Assembly (NCBI GenBank): GCA_035255485.1
Contig: DATEZO010000137.1
Span: forward strand, 38,211 to 102,210
Length of the DNA: 64,000 nt
Reading direction: 5' to 3'
From: DATEZO01 sp035255485
Lineage (GTDB): Bacteria > Pseudomonadota > Gammaproteobacteria > Burkholderiales > Burkholderiaceae_D
Shown piece by piece: positions 1 through 8,401 of this stretch (the first letter of the stretch is position 1; every line of letters starts with the position of its first letter). The notes beneath the pieces are model-generated. The model ran no database searches. It saw nothing but the letters and a program-made list of their open reading frames with translations, and was not told the DNA's origin. The position numbers were made by a program, and so were the translations under genes.

Positions 1-14
1 TTATTCAGACCATG

Positions 15-764
15 TCATTTGAATCGGGCCTTTCCAACCACACGCAGCTGCAGGATGGTTTCTCCCGGTTCAAAACTGGGCTCTTCCACTAATGCCGATT
101 CCATACCGGTTGGTGCATGCATCGTCATTTTGGTAGTCGCCATATCGTGTTGCGCGTAAGCACCCGAGCCGTCAAAGTCGACGGTATCGAGAACAGCCTC
201 CGAGACATTGCGGCCCATTGCCTTCGCTATCGCAGCAACCCGTTCCGTTAAATTTCTGTATGTGACTTCAATCCTTTTTTCATCCAGTTTCTTTTGGGTA
301 GCTTCTGTCAAACCGAATTGTAAGCCATTGAGTGCGAGCAATCCTTGCGCAGCTGCGACGGTTCGCGGCAATGCCTTCAGATTCGAAGTAGTTACATCAA
401 GATATTGGCCAACTCGCCAACTGATGGGTTGTCTGGGGTGGAGATTTTTCCCCTGCTGCTCATCAGAATAAATCGGATAAGTGTAATAGCCGCGCGTTGT
501 CAGTAGCGCTTGGGGGTCCGCTCGTCTGACGATTTCAATTCCTTGCTTCATTTTTTGATTGACACGCGAGGCAGCGACTGTTTTGTCGCGATCCTGCTCT
601 TCCAGCGTCAGCGTAATGCGTGCTTCATCATTTGCATGTCTGACCTCGCCAATAGCTGGAACAATGACTAACGTTCCCGCAGTTTGTACGGATGGCTGTG
701 CATGCGCAAGAGTAAACATTCCGATCAAAGTCAAAGCCAATCTTAATTTTCCGAATCTTGGCAT
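15..764 (-). CDS. SIMPL domain (DUF541) secreted protein
   Basis: The 249-residue product starts with a basic n-region and hydrophobic stretch ending in AHA at about residue 22, so a Sec signal peptide and a periplasmic location are likely. The remainder has the SIMPL/DUF541 pattern: an early GEVRHANDEARITLTLEEQDRDK segment, a central Y-x-YPIYSDEQQGK region and a C-terminal beta-rich part. Family members are periplasmic or outer-membrane-associated proteins of poorly known function, some linked to oxidative stress. The start at 764 was preferred over a longer frame because GGAG lies seven bases upstream and the signal peptide begins there; the longer frame would run through the ilvC terminator. 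It is downstream of ilvC but separated from it by that terminator, so it is probably transcribed on its own or by read-through. Confidence 0.8.
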   Translation of the reverse strand: MPRFGKLRLALTLIGMFTLAHAQPSVQTAGTLVIVPAIGEVRHANDEARITLTLEEQDRDKTVAASRVNQKMKQGIEIVRRADPQALLTTRGYYTYPIYSDEQQGKNLHPRQPISWRVGQYLDVTTSNLKALPRTVAAAQGLLALNGLQFGLTEATQKKLDEKRIEVTYRNLTERVAAIAKAMGRNVSEAVLDTVDFDGSGAYAQHDMATTKMTMHAPTGMESALVEEPSFEPGETILQLRVVGKARFK

Positions 765-773
765 AAAATTCTC

Positions 774-807
774 CAACAAAAATGGGGCTACATAGTGTAG
801 CCCCATT
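774..807 (-). terminator. Rho-independent terminator of ilvBNC
   Basis: A perfect 11-bp inverted repeat (arms 781-791 and 797-807, AATGGGGCTAC with a 5-base loop) lies 47 bases beyond the ilvC stop. On the minus strand it is followed by a T-rich stretch (ATTTTTGTT). It has no T tract on the plus strand, so it acts for minus-strand transcription only. Confidence 0.9.
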
Positions 808-854
808 CGCATGGCATAAAGCGTTACAGCAATGATGCCTGATCTCAACTACTT

Positions 855-1871
855 TCAGTTTTTAGATTGATCAACCAATTTATTCTTTTTGATCCAGGGC
901 ATCATCGCGCGCAGCTTCTCGCCAACTTGCTCGATTTGGTGTTCTGATGTCAGGCGACGACGTGAAATCAGGGTTGGGGCACCCGCTTTATTTTCCAGGA
1001 TGAAGCTCTTTGCATATTCGCCAGTCTGGATATCTTTCAGACATTGACGCATTGCATCCTTGGTGTCTTCCGTCACAATTCGGGGACCCGTGACATATTC
1101 GCCGTATTCTGCATTATTGGAGATTGAATAGTTCATGTTGCCAATACCGCCTTCATAAATCAGATCGACGATCAGCTTTAATTCATGCAGGCATTCAAAA
1201 TAAGCCATTTCCGGAGCATAACCGGCCTCTACCAAAGTTTCGAAGCCAGCCTTGATCAGCTCTACCGTACCGCCGCACAATACAGCTTGCTCGCCAAACA
1301 AATCAGTTTCGGTTTCTTCGCGGAAATTTGTTTCGATAATACCGGCGCGGCCACCGCCATTTGCCATTGCATACGACAATGCGATATCACGCGCCACACC
1401 CGATTTATCCTGATGTACTGCGATCAAATGCGGCACGCCGCCACCTTGGGTATACGTGCTGCGCACTGTATGGCCCGGCGCTTTCGGTGCGATCATGATG
1501 ACGTCGAGGTCGGCGCGCGGCACCACTTGGCCGTAATGCACGTTAAAACCATGCGCAAATGCCAGTACCGCGCCTTGTTTCGCATGGGGCGCAACATTTT
1601 CGTTATAGACCTGAGCGATATTTTCATCCGGCAGCAGGATCATGATGACATCGGCGGCCTTGACTGCATCATTGACTTCCGCGACATTCAAACCGGCATT
1701 TTTCACTTTTTCCCAAGAAGCGCCGCCCTTGCGCAGGCCGACCGTCACCTTGCAACCGGAATCGTTCAGATTCTGGGCATGGGCATGTCCTTGCGAGCCG
1801 TAGCCAATAATGGTGACGTTCTTGCCCTTGATGAGGGACAGGTCGCAATCTTTATCGTAAAAAACTTTCAT
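855..1871 (-). CDS. ilvC: Ketol-acid reductoisomerase (class I)
   Basis: Converts acetolactate or acetohydroxybutyrate into the dihydroxy acid with NADPH and Mg2+, the second common step of valine, isoleucine and leucine synthesis; cytoplasmic. The 338-residue length is that of class I enzymes. Visible features are the NADPH-binding IIGYGSQGHAHAQNL at about residues 21-35, the knotted C-terminal domain with the ETDLFGEQAVLCGG and YFECLHELKLIVDLI metal-binding segments, and a typical C-terminus. The start at 1871 (MKVFYDKDCD) has AGGAA upstream; the longer frame adds 29 unrelated residues. It is last of the ilvB-ilvN-ilvC operon, 83 bases after ilvN, and followed by an intrinsic terminator. 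Confidence 0.98.
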   Translation of the reverse strand: MKVFYDKDCDLSLIKGKNVTIIGYGSQGHAHAQNLNDSGCKVTVGLRKGGASWEKVKNAGLNVAEVNDAVKAADVIMILLPDENIAQVYNENVAPHAKQGAVLAFAHGFNVHYGQVVPRADLDVIMIAPKAPGHTVRSTYTQGGGVPHLIAVHQDKSGVARDIALSYAMANGGGRAGIIETNFREETETDLFGEQAVLCGGTVELIKAGFETLVEAGYAPEMAYFECLHELKLIVDLIYEGGIGNMNYSISNNAEYGEYVTGPRIVTEDTKDAMRQCLKDIQTGEYAKSFILENKAGAPTLISRRRLTSEHQIEQVGEKLRAMMPWIKKNKLVDQSKN

Positions 1872-1954
1872 TGTTATTCCTAATTTAATTGAGGATTTAT
1901 ATTCTTGCGGTACAAAGTCAAGCATAGCGCTGCTATAGGCACAGCGCCATAAGG

Positions 1955-2446
1955 TCAAACCTTTAGGATGCGTTCGCCCCGACCGATACCGGAACCACCG
2001 GTCCGAACCGTTTCAAGAATCGCAGTATGGTCGATTGCATCAATGAATGCATCGAGCTTGCCTTTGTTACCGGTAAGTTCAATCGTATAGGTCTTTTCGG
2101 TCACGTCAATGATGCGGCCTCGAAAGATATCCGTAGTGCGCTTCATTTCTTCACGTTCCTTGCCGACCGCACGCACCTTGATAAGCATGAGCTCGCGCTC
2201 GATATGTGCGCCTTCCGTGAGATCGACAACTTTCACCACTTCGATCAGCCGATTCAAATGCTTGGTGATTTGCTCGATGATATCGTCGGAACCGCTTGTG
2301 ACAATCGTCATGCGCGACAAGGTTACATCTTCAGTCGGCGCCACTGTCAACGTTTCAATGTTGTAGCCGCGCGCCGAAAACAGGCCAACCACACGCGACA
2401 ACGCACCTGCTTCATTTTCCAGCAATACAGAAACGATATGTCGCAT
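1955..2446 (-). CDS. ilvN: Acetolactate synthase small (regulatory) subunit
   Basis: A 163-residue regulatory subunit with an N-terminal ACT domain (HIVSVLLENEAGALSRVVGLFSARGYNIETL at residues 3-33), which in this family binds valine for feedback inhibition and activates the large subunit, and the usual C-terminal ACT-like half ending in GRGERILKV. The length matches the IlvH/IlvN type. Its ATG lies two bases after the ilvB stop codon, which indicates translational coupling and equimolar production with the catalytic subunit. Confidence 0.97.
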   Translation of the reverse strand: MRHIVSVLLENEAGALSRVVGLFSARGYNIETLTVAPTEDVTLSRMTIVTSGSDDIIEQITKHLNRLIEVVKVVDLTEGAHIERELMLIKVRAVGKEREEMKRTTDIFRGRIIDVTEKTYTIELTGNKGKLDAFIDAIDHTAILETVRTGGSGIGRGERILKV

Positions 2447-2448
2447 GA

Positions 2449-4164
2449 TTACAATTCCTCCGAGCCCAACAGCATTTCAGTCAACCCTTTGCCAGCCTTC
2501 ACCATCGGCCATACGTTTTCAGTTTGATCGGTGATGAAGTTCATGAATACCAGGCGATTTTTCATTGCAAAAGCGTCTCTTAATGCGCCATCGACATCCT
2601 GGGGGTTTTCGATTTTCATACCGACATGACCGAAAGATTCAGCCAGCTTGTTGAAGTCAGGCAGCGAATCCATGTACGACTCGGAGTAACGTGAACCGTA
2701 TTCGATCTGCTGCCATTGCCGCACCATGCCAAGAAAGCGGTTATTGAGCAGAATGATTTTCGGCGTCAGGTGATATTGCTTGCAGGTCGCCAGTTCCTGA
2801 ATGCACATCTGGATCGATGCTTCCCCGGTGATGCAGGCGACAGTCGCATCAGGATTGGCCATCTGCACACCCATTGCATACGGCAGGCCGACACCCATCG
2901 TCCCCAAGCCACCGGAATTGATCCAACGGCGCGGCTTGTCGAATTTGTAATATTGTGCAGCCCACATCTGGTGCTGCCCAACATCGGACGTGATGAAAGC
3001 ATCGCCCTTGGTGACTTCCCACAGCTTTTCGACCACCGATTGTGGCTTGATCACTTCACTTGACTGCGTATATTTGAGACAGTCGCGCTCGCGCCATTGA
3101 TTGATCTGCTTCCACCAGTCGGCCAGTGTTGCCTGATTCGGCTTCGCATCGGACGCGTCAAGCTGCGCCAGCAATTCCTGCAGCACATCCTTCACATTAC
3201 CGACAATCGGAATATCGACTTTCACTCGTTTGGAAATCGAGGATGGATCGATGTCGATATGAATGATCTTGCGCGGATGCGTCGCAAAGTGCTTGGGGTT
3301 GCCAATTACGCGGTCATCAAAGCGCGCGCCAATGGCAATCATCACATCGGAATGCTGCATCGCCATGTTGGCTTCGTAAGTGCCATGCATACCGGGCATG
3401 CCGACGAACTTGTCGCTGGATGCCTTGCAGGCACCCAAGCCCATCAATGTATTGGTGCAAGGAAAACCCAGTCGGTCGACCAGCTTGTTCAATTCTGCCG
3501 ACGCGTTGGCCAGAATCACGCCACCGCCGGTATAAATCATGGGACGCTCAGCGGACAACAGCAACTGCACGGCCTTGCGGATCTGGCCTGCGTGGCCTTT
3601 GTCAACCGGACGATACGAGCGCATATCGAGTTCTTTCGGATACTCGTAGGCGCACTTTTGCATGCTGATGTCTTTTGGAATATCCACCAGGACAGGGCCC
3701 GGGCGGCCTGTAGTGGCGATATAGAACGCTTTTTTCATCGTGGATGCCAGGTCCTTGACGTCCTTGACGAGAAAATTGTGCTTTACGCATGGTCGCGTAA
3801 TGCCGACCGTATCACATTCCTGGAATGCATCCTGCCCGATCGCATACGAAGGCACCTGGCCGGTGATGACCACCATCGGGATCGAATCCATGTAGGCTGT
3901 TGCCAAGCCGGTGACAGCGTTGGTTACACCGGGGCCTGACGTCACAAGTGCAACGCCGACTTTTTGCGAACTGCGCGAATACGCATCCGCCGCATGCACA
4001 GCCGCCTGCTCGTGACGCACCAGGATATGCTGAAATTTGGATTGGTTGAAAATGGCGTCGTAGATATAAAGTACCGCGCCACCTGGATAACCGAAGACAT
4101 GTTCGACACCTTCTTCGGCAAGACAGCGCACAACGATTTCTGCGCCTGTTATTTCTGAGCTCAT
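2449..4164 (-). CDS. ilvB: Acetolactate synthase large (catalytic) subunit
   Basis: The ThDP-, FAD- and Mg2+-dependent enzyme makes acetolactate from pyruvate. At 571 residues it is the usual length of the biosynthetic type. The catalytic glutamate lies in RHEQAAVHAADAYSR (Glu52), and the FAD-binding middle domain includes IGARFDDRVIGNP. The ThDP motif near residues 447-475 reads GEA, then 25 residues, then NN, where the canonical motif is GDG...NN; Asp to Glu and Gly to Ala are both changed. The rest of the C-terminal domain (MVRQWQ) is intact, so I expect activity, but the change is worth noting. A good AAGGA lies upstream of the ATG. First gene of ilvBNC. Confidence 0.96.
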   Translation of the reverse strand: MSSEITGAEIVVRCLAEEGVEHVFGYPGGAVLYIYDAIFNQSKFQHILVRHEQAAVHAADAYSRSSQKVGVALVTSGPGVTNAVTGLATAYMDSIPMVVITGQVPSYAIGQDAFQECDTVGITRPCVKHNFLVKDVKDLASTMKKAFYIATTGRPGPVLVDIPKDISMQKCAYEYPKELDMRSYRPVDKGHAGQIRKAVQLLLSAERPMIYTGGGVILANASAELNKLVDRLGFPCTNTLMGLGACKASSDKFVGMPGMHGTYEANMAMQHSDVMIAIGARFDDRVIGNPKHFATHPRKIIHIDIDPSSISKRVKVDIPIVGNVKDVLQELLAQLDASDAKPNQATLADWWKQINQWRERDCLKYTQSSEVIKPQSVVEKLWEVTKGDAFITSDVGQHQMWAAQYYKFDKPRRWINSGGLGTMGVGLPYAMGVQMANPDATVACITGEASIQMCIQELATCKQYHLTPKIILLNNRFLGMVRQWQQIEYGSRYSESYMDSLPDFNKLAESFGHVGMKIENPQDVDGALRDAFAMKNRLVFMNFITDQTENVWPMVKAGKGLTEMLLGSEEL

Positions 4165-4677
4165 GCTACGTTCCTTTCAAGGTCCATTGGAAATTGATCG
4201 GATGCTCTCTCCTGGCGAAACCGCTTGCATGCAACAGATTTTTCGGCATTCCTTTTTGTACGGTCACGCCAGTTCGTTGCGCAGGTATGGATGCGATTCA
4301 AATTGACGCTAAACGCAACTCGTTCAGCCGAAGGTCTACAGCATTACGGCGTATTTCTCGCACTTGTGGCGCGGGTTAGAGCAAACAGCTTTTATTGTCA
4401 AAGCGTGCCTGATCGCTCTACGGCATTATGCGCCGCATGCGAAAAGGCTATATCCTTCGGGGGGTTTGAAGGGAATGATACGTTAATGCGTTGCACCATT
4501 TTGGTCAAGTCAAATTCCGCCAAATCCTTTTGAAATCAAGTGTTTTGATAAAAAAAAGCGCACGCCCCGGCCTTTTTTGCTAGCATGCGCACAGATTGGA
4601 AAACAATCGACGCAAATTACGCTGGCGTATAAACCTGGAACTTCTCCGGCAACACAAGAAACAACACGCCGTATTGC
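4165..4677. other. Divergent intergenic region (ilvB / ECF sigma)
   Basis: These 513 bases carry the promoters of two divergent transcription units. On the minus strand a TTGACA (4396-4401) stands 17 bases from a poor -10 (TAACCC), and a TTGACC stands 17 bases from TAACGT further upstream; neither is convincing. I searched for a leader peptide rich in Leu, Val or Ile codons with an attenuator and found none. Short frames here have no coding character. Confidence 0.5.
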
Positions 4678-5247
4678 ATGGCAACCGACAAAGAACTTTC
4701 CGACTTCCTCGAAAATGTGGAACGTCGCGCATTCAAACAGGCTGTATACGCTGTCCGCAAGGATGAGGCAGCGCTCGATATCGTGCAGGATGCGATGATC
4801 AAGCTTGCGGAAAAATACGGTGACAAATCCGCTGCCGAATTGCCCTTGCTATTCCAGCGCATTTTGCAGAATACGATCCATGACTATTTTCGACGCGAAA
4901 AAGTGCGCAATACATGGATCAGCTTGTTTTCAAGCTTGGGCAGCGATACAGAGGATCCAAATGAGTCTGACCTACTTGATACACTGGAGCCTGAAAAGGG
5001 GACGCAGGCTGCCGAATCCAGCGCGGACAAGGTCGAACGAGAGCAAATCCTTGCAGTCATAGATAAGGAAGTGCAAAAGCTCCCTGCCCGTCAACGGGAA
5101 GCGTTTCTCATGCGTTATTGGGAAGATATGAATGTGGCTGAAACAGCCGCCGCGATGGGATGTTCTGAAGGCAGCGTGAAGACACACTGCTCCAGAGCGA
5201 CGCAGACCCTAGCCCAAGCGTTAAAAGCCAAAGGAATACATTTATGA
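4678..5247 (+). CDS. ECF-type RNA polymerase sigma factor
   Basis: A 189-residue sigma-70 family protein with region 2 (ALDIVQDAMIKLAEKYGD to IHDYFRREKVRNTW, about residues 30-80) and region 4 (LPARQREAFLMRYWEDMNVAETAAAMGCSEGSVKTH, about 137-172) containing the helix-turn-helix. An acidic linker between them lacks the domain 3 of housekeeping factors, so it is ECF-like. Its stop overlaps the next start (ATGA at 5244-5247), so it is translationally coupled to the small membrane protein that follows. That partner is in the place where an anti-sigma factor usually sits. The regulon cannot be inferred from this window. Confidence 0.9.
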   Translation: MATDKELSDFLENVERRAFKQAVYAVRKDEAALDIVQDAMIKLAEKYGDKSAAELPLLFQRILQNTIHDYFRREKVRNTWISLFSSLGSDTEDPNESDLLDTLEPEKGTQAAESSADKVEREQILAVIDKEVQKLPARQREAFLMRYWEDMNVAETAAAMGCSEGSVKTHCSRATQTLAQALKAKGIHL

Positions 5248-5648
5248 ACGTTGAAGAGTTGAATTTTGCCTATAAAGTGCGTCATGCGCTGAATGAGAAT
5301 CTTGACGCATTACCAGCATCGACAACGGGACGCCTTGCTTCTGCACGCAAAATGGCTTTATCCCGCAAAAAAACTTCCGTTCAGGTGCACGCCACCACCA
5401 TCGAAACGGCGGTTGCCGGATCGGCTGGCGGCTTTTTGAATCAATCGCTGTCATGGCTGGGCCGAATCAGCATTGCCGCCCCTCTTTTGGCAGGAGTAGT
5501 ACTGTTTATCAGCTTGTATCAATATGAACAGCAACACCGGATAAGTGAAACTGCGGATATCGATGTAGCGGTTCTGACCGACGAATTGCCATTGACGGCT
5601 TATCTGGATCACGGCTTCAACGCTTATCTCGCCAAGCGCGTGGAGTAA
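5244..5648 (+). CDS. DUF3619 single-pass membrane protein
   Basis: A 134-residue protein with a soluble N-terminal part (MNVEELNFAYKVRHALNENLD), one membrane segment (about residues 76-95, IAAPLLAGVVLFISLYQY) and a short C-terminal tail. It matches the DUF3619 family seen after this sigma factor in related Betaproteobacteria. The position, topology and four-base overlap with the sigma gene are those expected of an anti-sigma factor, but no zinc-binding HxxxCxxC motif is present, so an anti-sigma role is only inference. Confidence 0.8.
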   Translation: MNVEELNFAYKVRHALNENLDALPASTTGRLASARKMALSRKKTSVQVHATTIETAVAGSAGGFLNQSLSWLGRISIAAPLLAGVVLFISLYQYEQQHRISETADIDVAVLTDELPLTAYLDHGFNAYLAKRVE

Positions 5649-5650
5649 AG

Positions 5651-6337
5651 ATGGCGCGGACAGGATCATTCGCCGTAACTTCTCGGCCGCCTCTGAAATA
5701 TGTTGTGGCATCGCTGCTCGCCGCTGTCGCAACATGCGCCATCGCCCAAACGGTTGCCCCAGCAGCAATTCCCGCCGCTCAAACACAAGGAGTAGCCGTT
5801 GCAACACCTGGGAATACCGCTAAAAACAGCGCTCGGCAAAACGTGAAGCCAGTCACAAAGCCTTTATGGGTAGAGCTCACGCCTGCGCAGCAACAGGTAT
5901 TAATGCCTTTTGCAGGTGAATGGGATCGGATAGATGCCACGCGCAAGAAAAAATGGCTTGAAATCGGCAATAAATTGATGTCCATGAAGCCGGAAGAGCA
6001 ACAGCGCATGCAGGAACGGATGCGCGAATGGGCAAAGCTGACGCCTGAACAGCGTCGCATCGCACGGGAAAGCTATGCGCGCGCCAAGAAACTGGGTTCT
6101 ACCCAGAAGTCGGCACAATGGGAAAAATATCAGCAGTTACCGGAAGAGCAAAAACAAAAGCTTGCAGCAGACGCAACAAGCAAGAAACATGTCGCAAATC
6201 CACCGCCTGCGCATAGCAAGAACAAGACATTGCCACCGATTAAAAACACGCCTAAACCAATTCTGGAAAAATCCGTTACTCCCCAAGCCACCCACGAATC
6301 GGTCATTCAACCTTTGGCTCCGCCGGCAAACAAGTGA
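5651..6337 (+). CDS. DUF3106 exported protein
   Basis: A 228-residue protein with an N-terminal hydrophobic segment (KYVVASLLAAVATCAIAQ) that looks like a signal peptide. It is followed by an Ala/Pro/Gln-rich linker and then the DUF3106 core (about residues 74-140, LTPAQQQVLMPFAGEWD through LTPEQRRIARESYARAKK), which repeats the heptad-like LTPEQ/MKPEEQ helices. The C-terminal third is low-complexity, rich in Lys, Pro and Ala. It starts two bases after the DUF3619 stop. The function of the family is unknown. Confidence 0.82.
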   Translation: MARTGSFAVTSRPPLKYVVASLLAAVATCAIAQTVAPAAIPAAQTQGVAVATPGNTAKNSARQNVKPVTKPLWVELTPAQQQVLMPFAGEWDRIDATRKKKWLEIGNKLMSMKPEEQQRMQERMREWAKLTPEQRRIARESYARAKKLGSTQKSAQWEKYQQLPEEQKQKLAADATSKKHVANPPPAHSKNKTLPPIKNTPKPILEKSVTPQATHESVIQPLAPPANK

Positions 6338-6346
6338 TCAGCTGCA

Positions 6347-6850
6347 TTGAATAGCCTCGCCATTCCTCCTTTGAAACGTCGCCTGGCCAGCATGGTGTAT
6401 GAAGCCATGTTGCTATTTGGTGTCCTTTTTGTTGCCGACGGGCTATTGGATACGCTCACGCAAAGTCGGCATGCATTGGCATTGCGTGATGCACGTCAGT
6501 TCTGGCTATTCCTGGTACTGGGTGCCTATTTCGTATTTTTCTGGCATCGTGGCGGGCAGACGCTGGCAATGAAAACCTGGAAGATCAGGCTGATCGCACC
6601 GGGCTATTCGCAAGTATCAATGATCAGGGCGATGATGCGTTATCTGCTGGCATGGATGTGGTTCCTGCCGGCAATGATGATCGACTATGTACTCGGGCTG
6701 AAGGGTTGGCCCAGCATCGGTGTGATCCTTGCCGGCATGGCACTATGGGCAATCACCATTTACCTCGGCAAGAATCGCCAGTTTCTGCATGATCAATTGG
6801 CCGGCACGCAACTGGTCGTATGCGCAGCATCTTCCGCAAAAGTGAAATAG
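6347..6850 (+). CDS. RDD family membrane protein
   Basis: A 167-residue integral membrane protein with about four hydrophobic segments. The RDD pattern is present: PLKRRLASMVYEAMLLFGVLFVADG at the start, a central FFWHRGGQTLAMKTWKIRLI and a final RQFLHDQLAGTQLV. The first codon is TTG at 6347. I kept it because the family needs the PLKRRLAS helix, which the first internal ATG (6395) would cut off; no strong ribosome-binding site is visible, consistent with coupling to the upstream DUF3106 gene ten bases away. RDD proteins are often transporters or signalling accessories; the role here is unknown. Confidence 0.8.
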   Translation: MNSLAIPPLKRRLASMVYEAMLLFGVLFVADGLLDTLTQSRHALALRDARQFWLFLVLGAYFVFFWHRGGQTLAMKTWKIRLIAPGYSQVSMIRAMMRYLLAWMWFLPAMMIDYVLGLKGWPSIGVILAGMALWAITIYLGKNRQFLHDQLAGTQLVVCAASSAKVK

Positions 6851-6900
6851 CGTAACAATGCATGTAAATGTAATATTATTGCTAAAATTTTCACTTTTAC

Positions 6901-6971
6901 GGGAGTATAGGCAAAAACATAGACATGCGCGCAATAAATACGTACGAATTAAAAAATACACCATGGTGTAT
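6901..6971 (+). repeat. 71-bp intergenic element, copy A
   Basis: Begins GGGAGTATA, has AAAAA three bases later and CGCAAT-A in the middle, and ends ATACAC-CATG-GTGTAT, which in this copy is part of an 18-bp perfect palindrome (6955-6972). The start of GGGAGTATA and the start of ATACAC are 55 bases apart, exactly as in the copies at 22062 and 52624. It lies between the convergent RDD gene and the FFLEELY-motif gene. Read on the minus strand the terminal hairpin is followed by T residues, so it could be a weak terminator. Confidence 0.8.
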
Positions 6972-7046
6972 TAAAATTTCAGCAAGTATTGCCGGCCAAT
7001 AAGAATCACCGCTACCGCGCTCATGCTGCGCGCCGCCCGCCATGCA

Positions 7047-7751
7047 CTATTCTTGGATCACGCTAAATGGCTGCGTCCGCCCCGCATACAAATTTTCCAT
7101 AATCGTTTTTTCTCGCGTGACAACGGTGACAACAAATGCCTTGGGGTCAGGCATGATGCTAAATGCATTGAAGCCACGCTCAAGGAAATCATGCAATTTA
7201 TCCAGATTTGCCAGCCTTGCCGGCTTTCGCATCAGTTTCAATGTTGTGCCAACCAAACGCACCCGCACCAGGTTGCATAGAGAATAGCCAGTCGACTCCA
7301 CATACGTCAGTTGCCTTTCGCGGTCGGCACGCAATGTCGATTCCCGATAGGCAACAATATAATCTGCCTCATCGAATTTCTCACCCAGACGTGATGCCAT
7401 GACGGCGTCCAGCGACTCCGACAAGGCATCAAGCATGATGGCTTCAGTGATGGTTTCCAGTGCCGGCACCGGCAGCAGTCGCTCCATCATCGGAATAACG
7501 CGCTCGATATCGGCATCCCGTTGCGTCATGTCCTTCGCCCCGTACAGATCATCCAGGAAAAAGCGGGCTGCCGCATGCGATGCCGGGGCCATCAATAGAT
7601 CGGCATGCGTGCGCATCATCCGCGCCACCTGAAAGCGCTTGAGTGCGGCACGTGCCATACCTGTCGCGGCATCGGTTTGGGCAGCTTGCCGCTCTGCCTT
7701 GACGGATTGCAATTCTCGATAAAGCGTGGCAACGAGTGTGTGCTTGTCCAT
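7047..7751 (-). CDS. FFLEELY-motif protein
   Basis: A 234-residue soluble, mostly helical protein that carries RFFLDDLYGAKD at residues 63-74. This matches the signature after which the FFLEELY-motif family of Beta- and Gammaproteobacteria is named, followed by the characteristic DADIERVIPMMERLLP. No signal peptide or membrane segment is visible. The function of the family is unknown to me. It is a single gene on the minus strand, with a divergent Tat-signal protein starting about 100 bases away. Confidence 0.75.
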   Translation of the reverse strand: MDKHTLVATLYRELQSVKAERQAAQTDAATGMARAALKRFQVARMMRTHADLLMAPASHAAARFFLDDLYGAKDMTQRDADIERVIPMMERLLPVPALETITEAIMLDALSESLDAVMASRLGEKFDEADYIVAYRESTLRADRERQLTYVESTGYSLCNLVRVRLVGTTLKLMRKPARLANLDKLHDFLERGFNAFSIMPDPKAFVVTVVTREKTIMENLYAGRTQPFSVIQE

Positions 7752-7848
7752 TAGATAGTCCGATAAGGTCCTAGAACCAACGCTCTATTTTGCCTTCATC
7801 GCAATGATATCGCTTGAGTTACACTGTAAAACTCGCATTTTGCTCAAT

Positions 7849-8370
7849 ATGATCACCATGGTTTCCCGCCGTTCTTTTTTGAAAGTCGGTTTCGTTGGTG
7901 TAATCGCGCTTGCCGCGGCCGGCGGCATATACCGAACCATGAGGCAGTATTCCCCGGCGGCAAAATTTGCTCTTGATACAGATGGCAATATGGCGTTGCG
8001 CGCCATCGCCGCTGTAATGTTGAACGGCACGATTCCATCCATGTCGACACAAGCAATGGACGCGCAAGTCATGCGCGTGCAGGCCGCTATCGCAGGATTA
8101 CCACTACATGCGCAAAAAGAAATCCAGGATCTGTTCAGCCTGCTGGTGCTGGCACCGACGCGCCGTTTCCTCGCTGGCATTCCAGACAACTGGGCGGAGG
8201 CAAAACCGGATGATATCGCCGCTTTCCTGCAAAGCTGGCGAATGCATCGGCTTGGAATGCTGCAAAGCGCTTACCATGCCCTTCACGATCTGATTATCGG
8301 CTCCTGGTACGCAGATGTATCCACCTGGGACTCAATTGGTTATCCCGGTCCGATCAAGCAATTGAGCTGA
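7849..8370 (+). CDS. Tat-exported small subunit-like protein
   Basis: A 173-residue protein opening with a twin-arginine signal (VSRRSFLKVGFVGVIALAAAGG), so it is folded in the cytoplasm and exported or membrane-anchored by Tat. The rest is helical and ends in DVSTWDSIGYPGPIKQLS; it resembles the small (subunit 3-type) partners of membrane GMC dehydrogenases such as gluconate 2-dehydrogenase. The GMC oxidoreductase gene follows after 31 bases and has no signal of its own, so piggy-back export of a heterodimer is a reasonable inference. Start chosen at the ATG of MITMVSRRSF; a start at 7858 is equally possible. Confidence 0.75.
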   Translation: MITMVSRRSFLKVGFVGVIALAAAGGIYRTMRQYSPAAKFALDTDGNMALRAIAAVMLNGTIPSMSTQAMDAQVMRVQAAIAGLPLHAQKEIQDLFSLLVLAPTRRFLAGIPDNWAEAKPDDIAAFLQSWRMHRLGMLQSAYHALHDLIIGSWYADVSTWDSIGYPGPIKQLS

Positions 8371-8401
8371 GAACAGCCCATGACGAACACGATAGGGCAA
8401 C

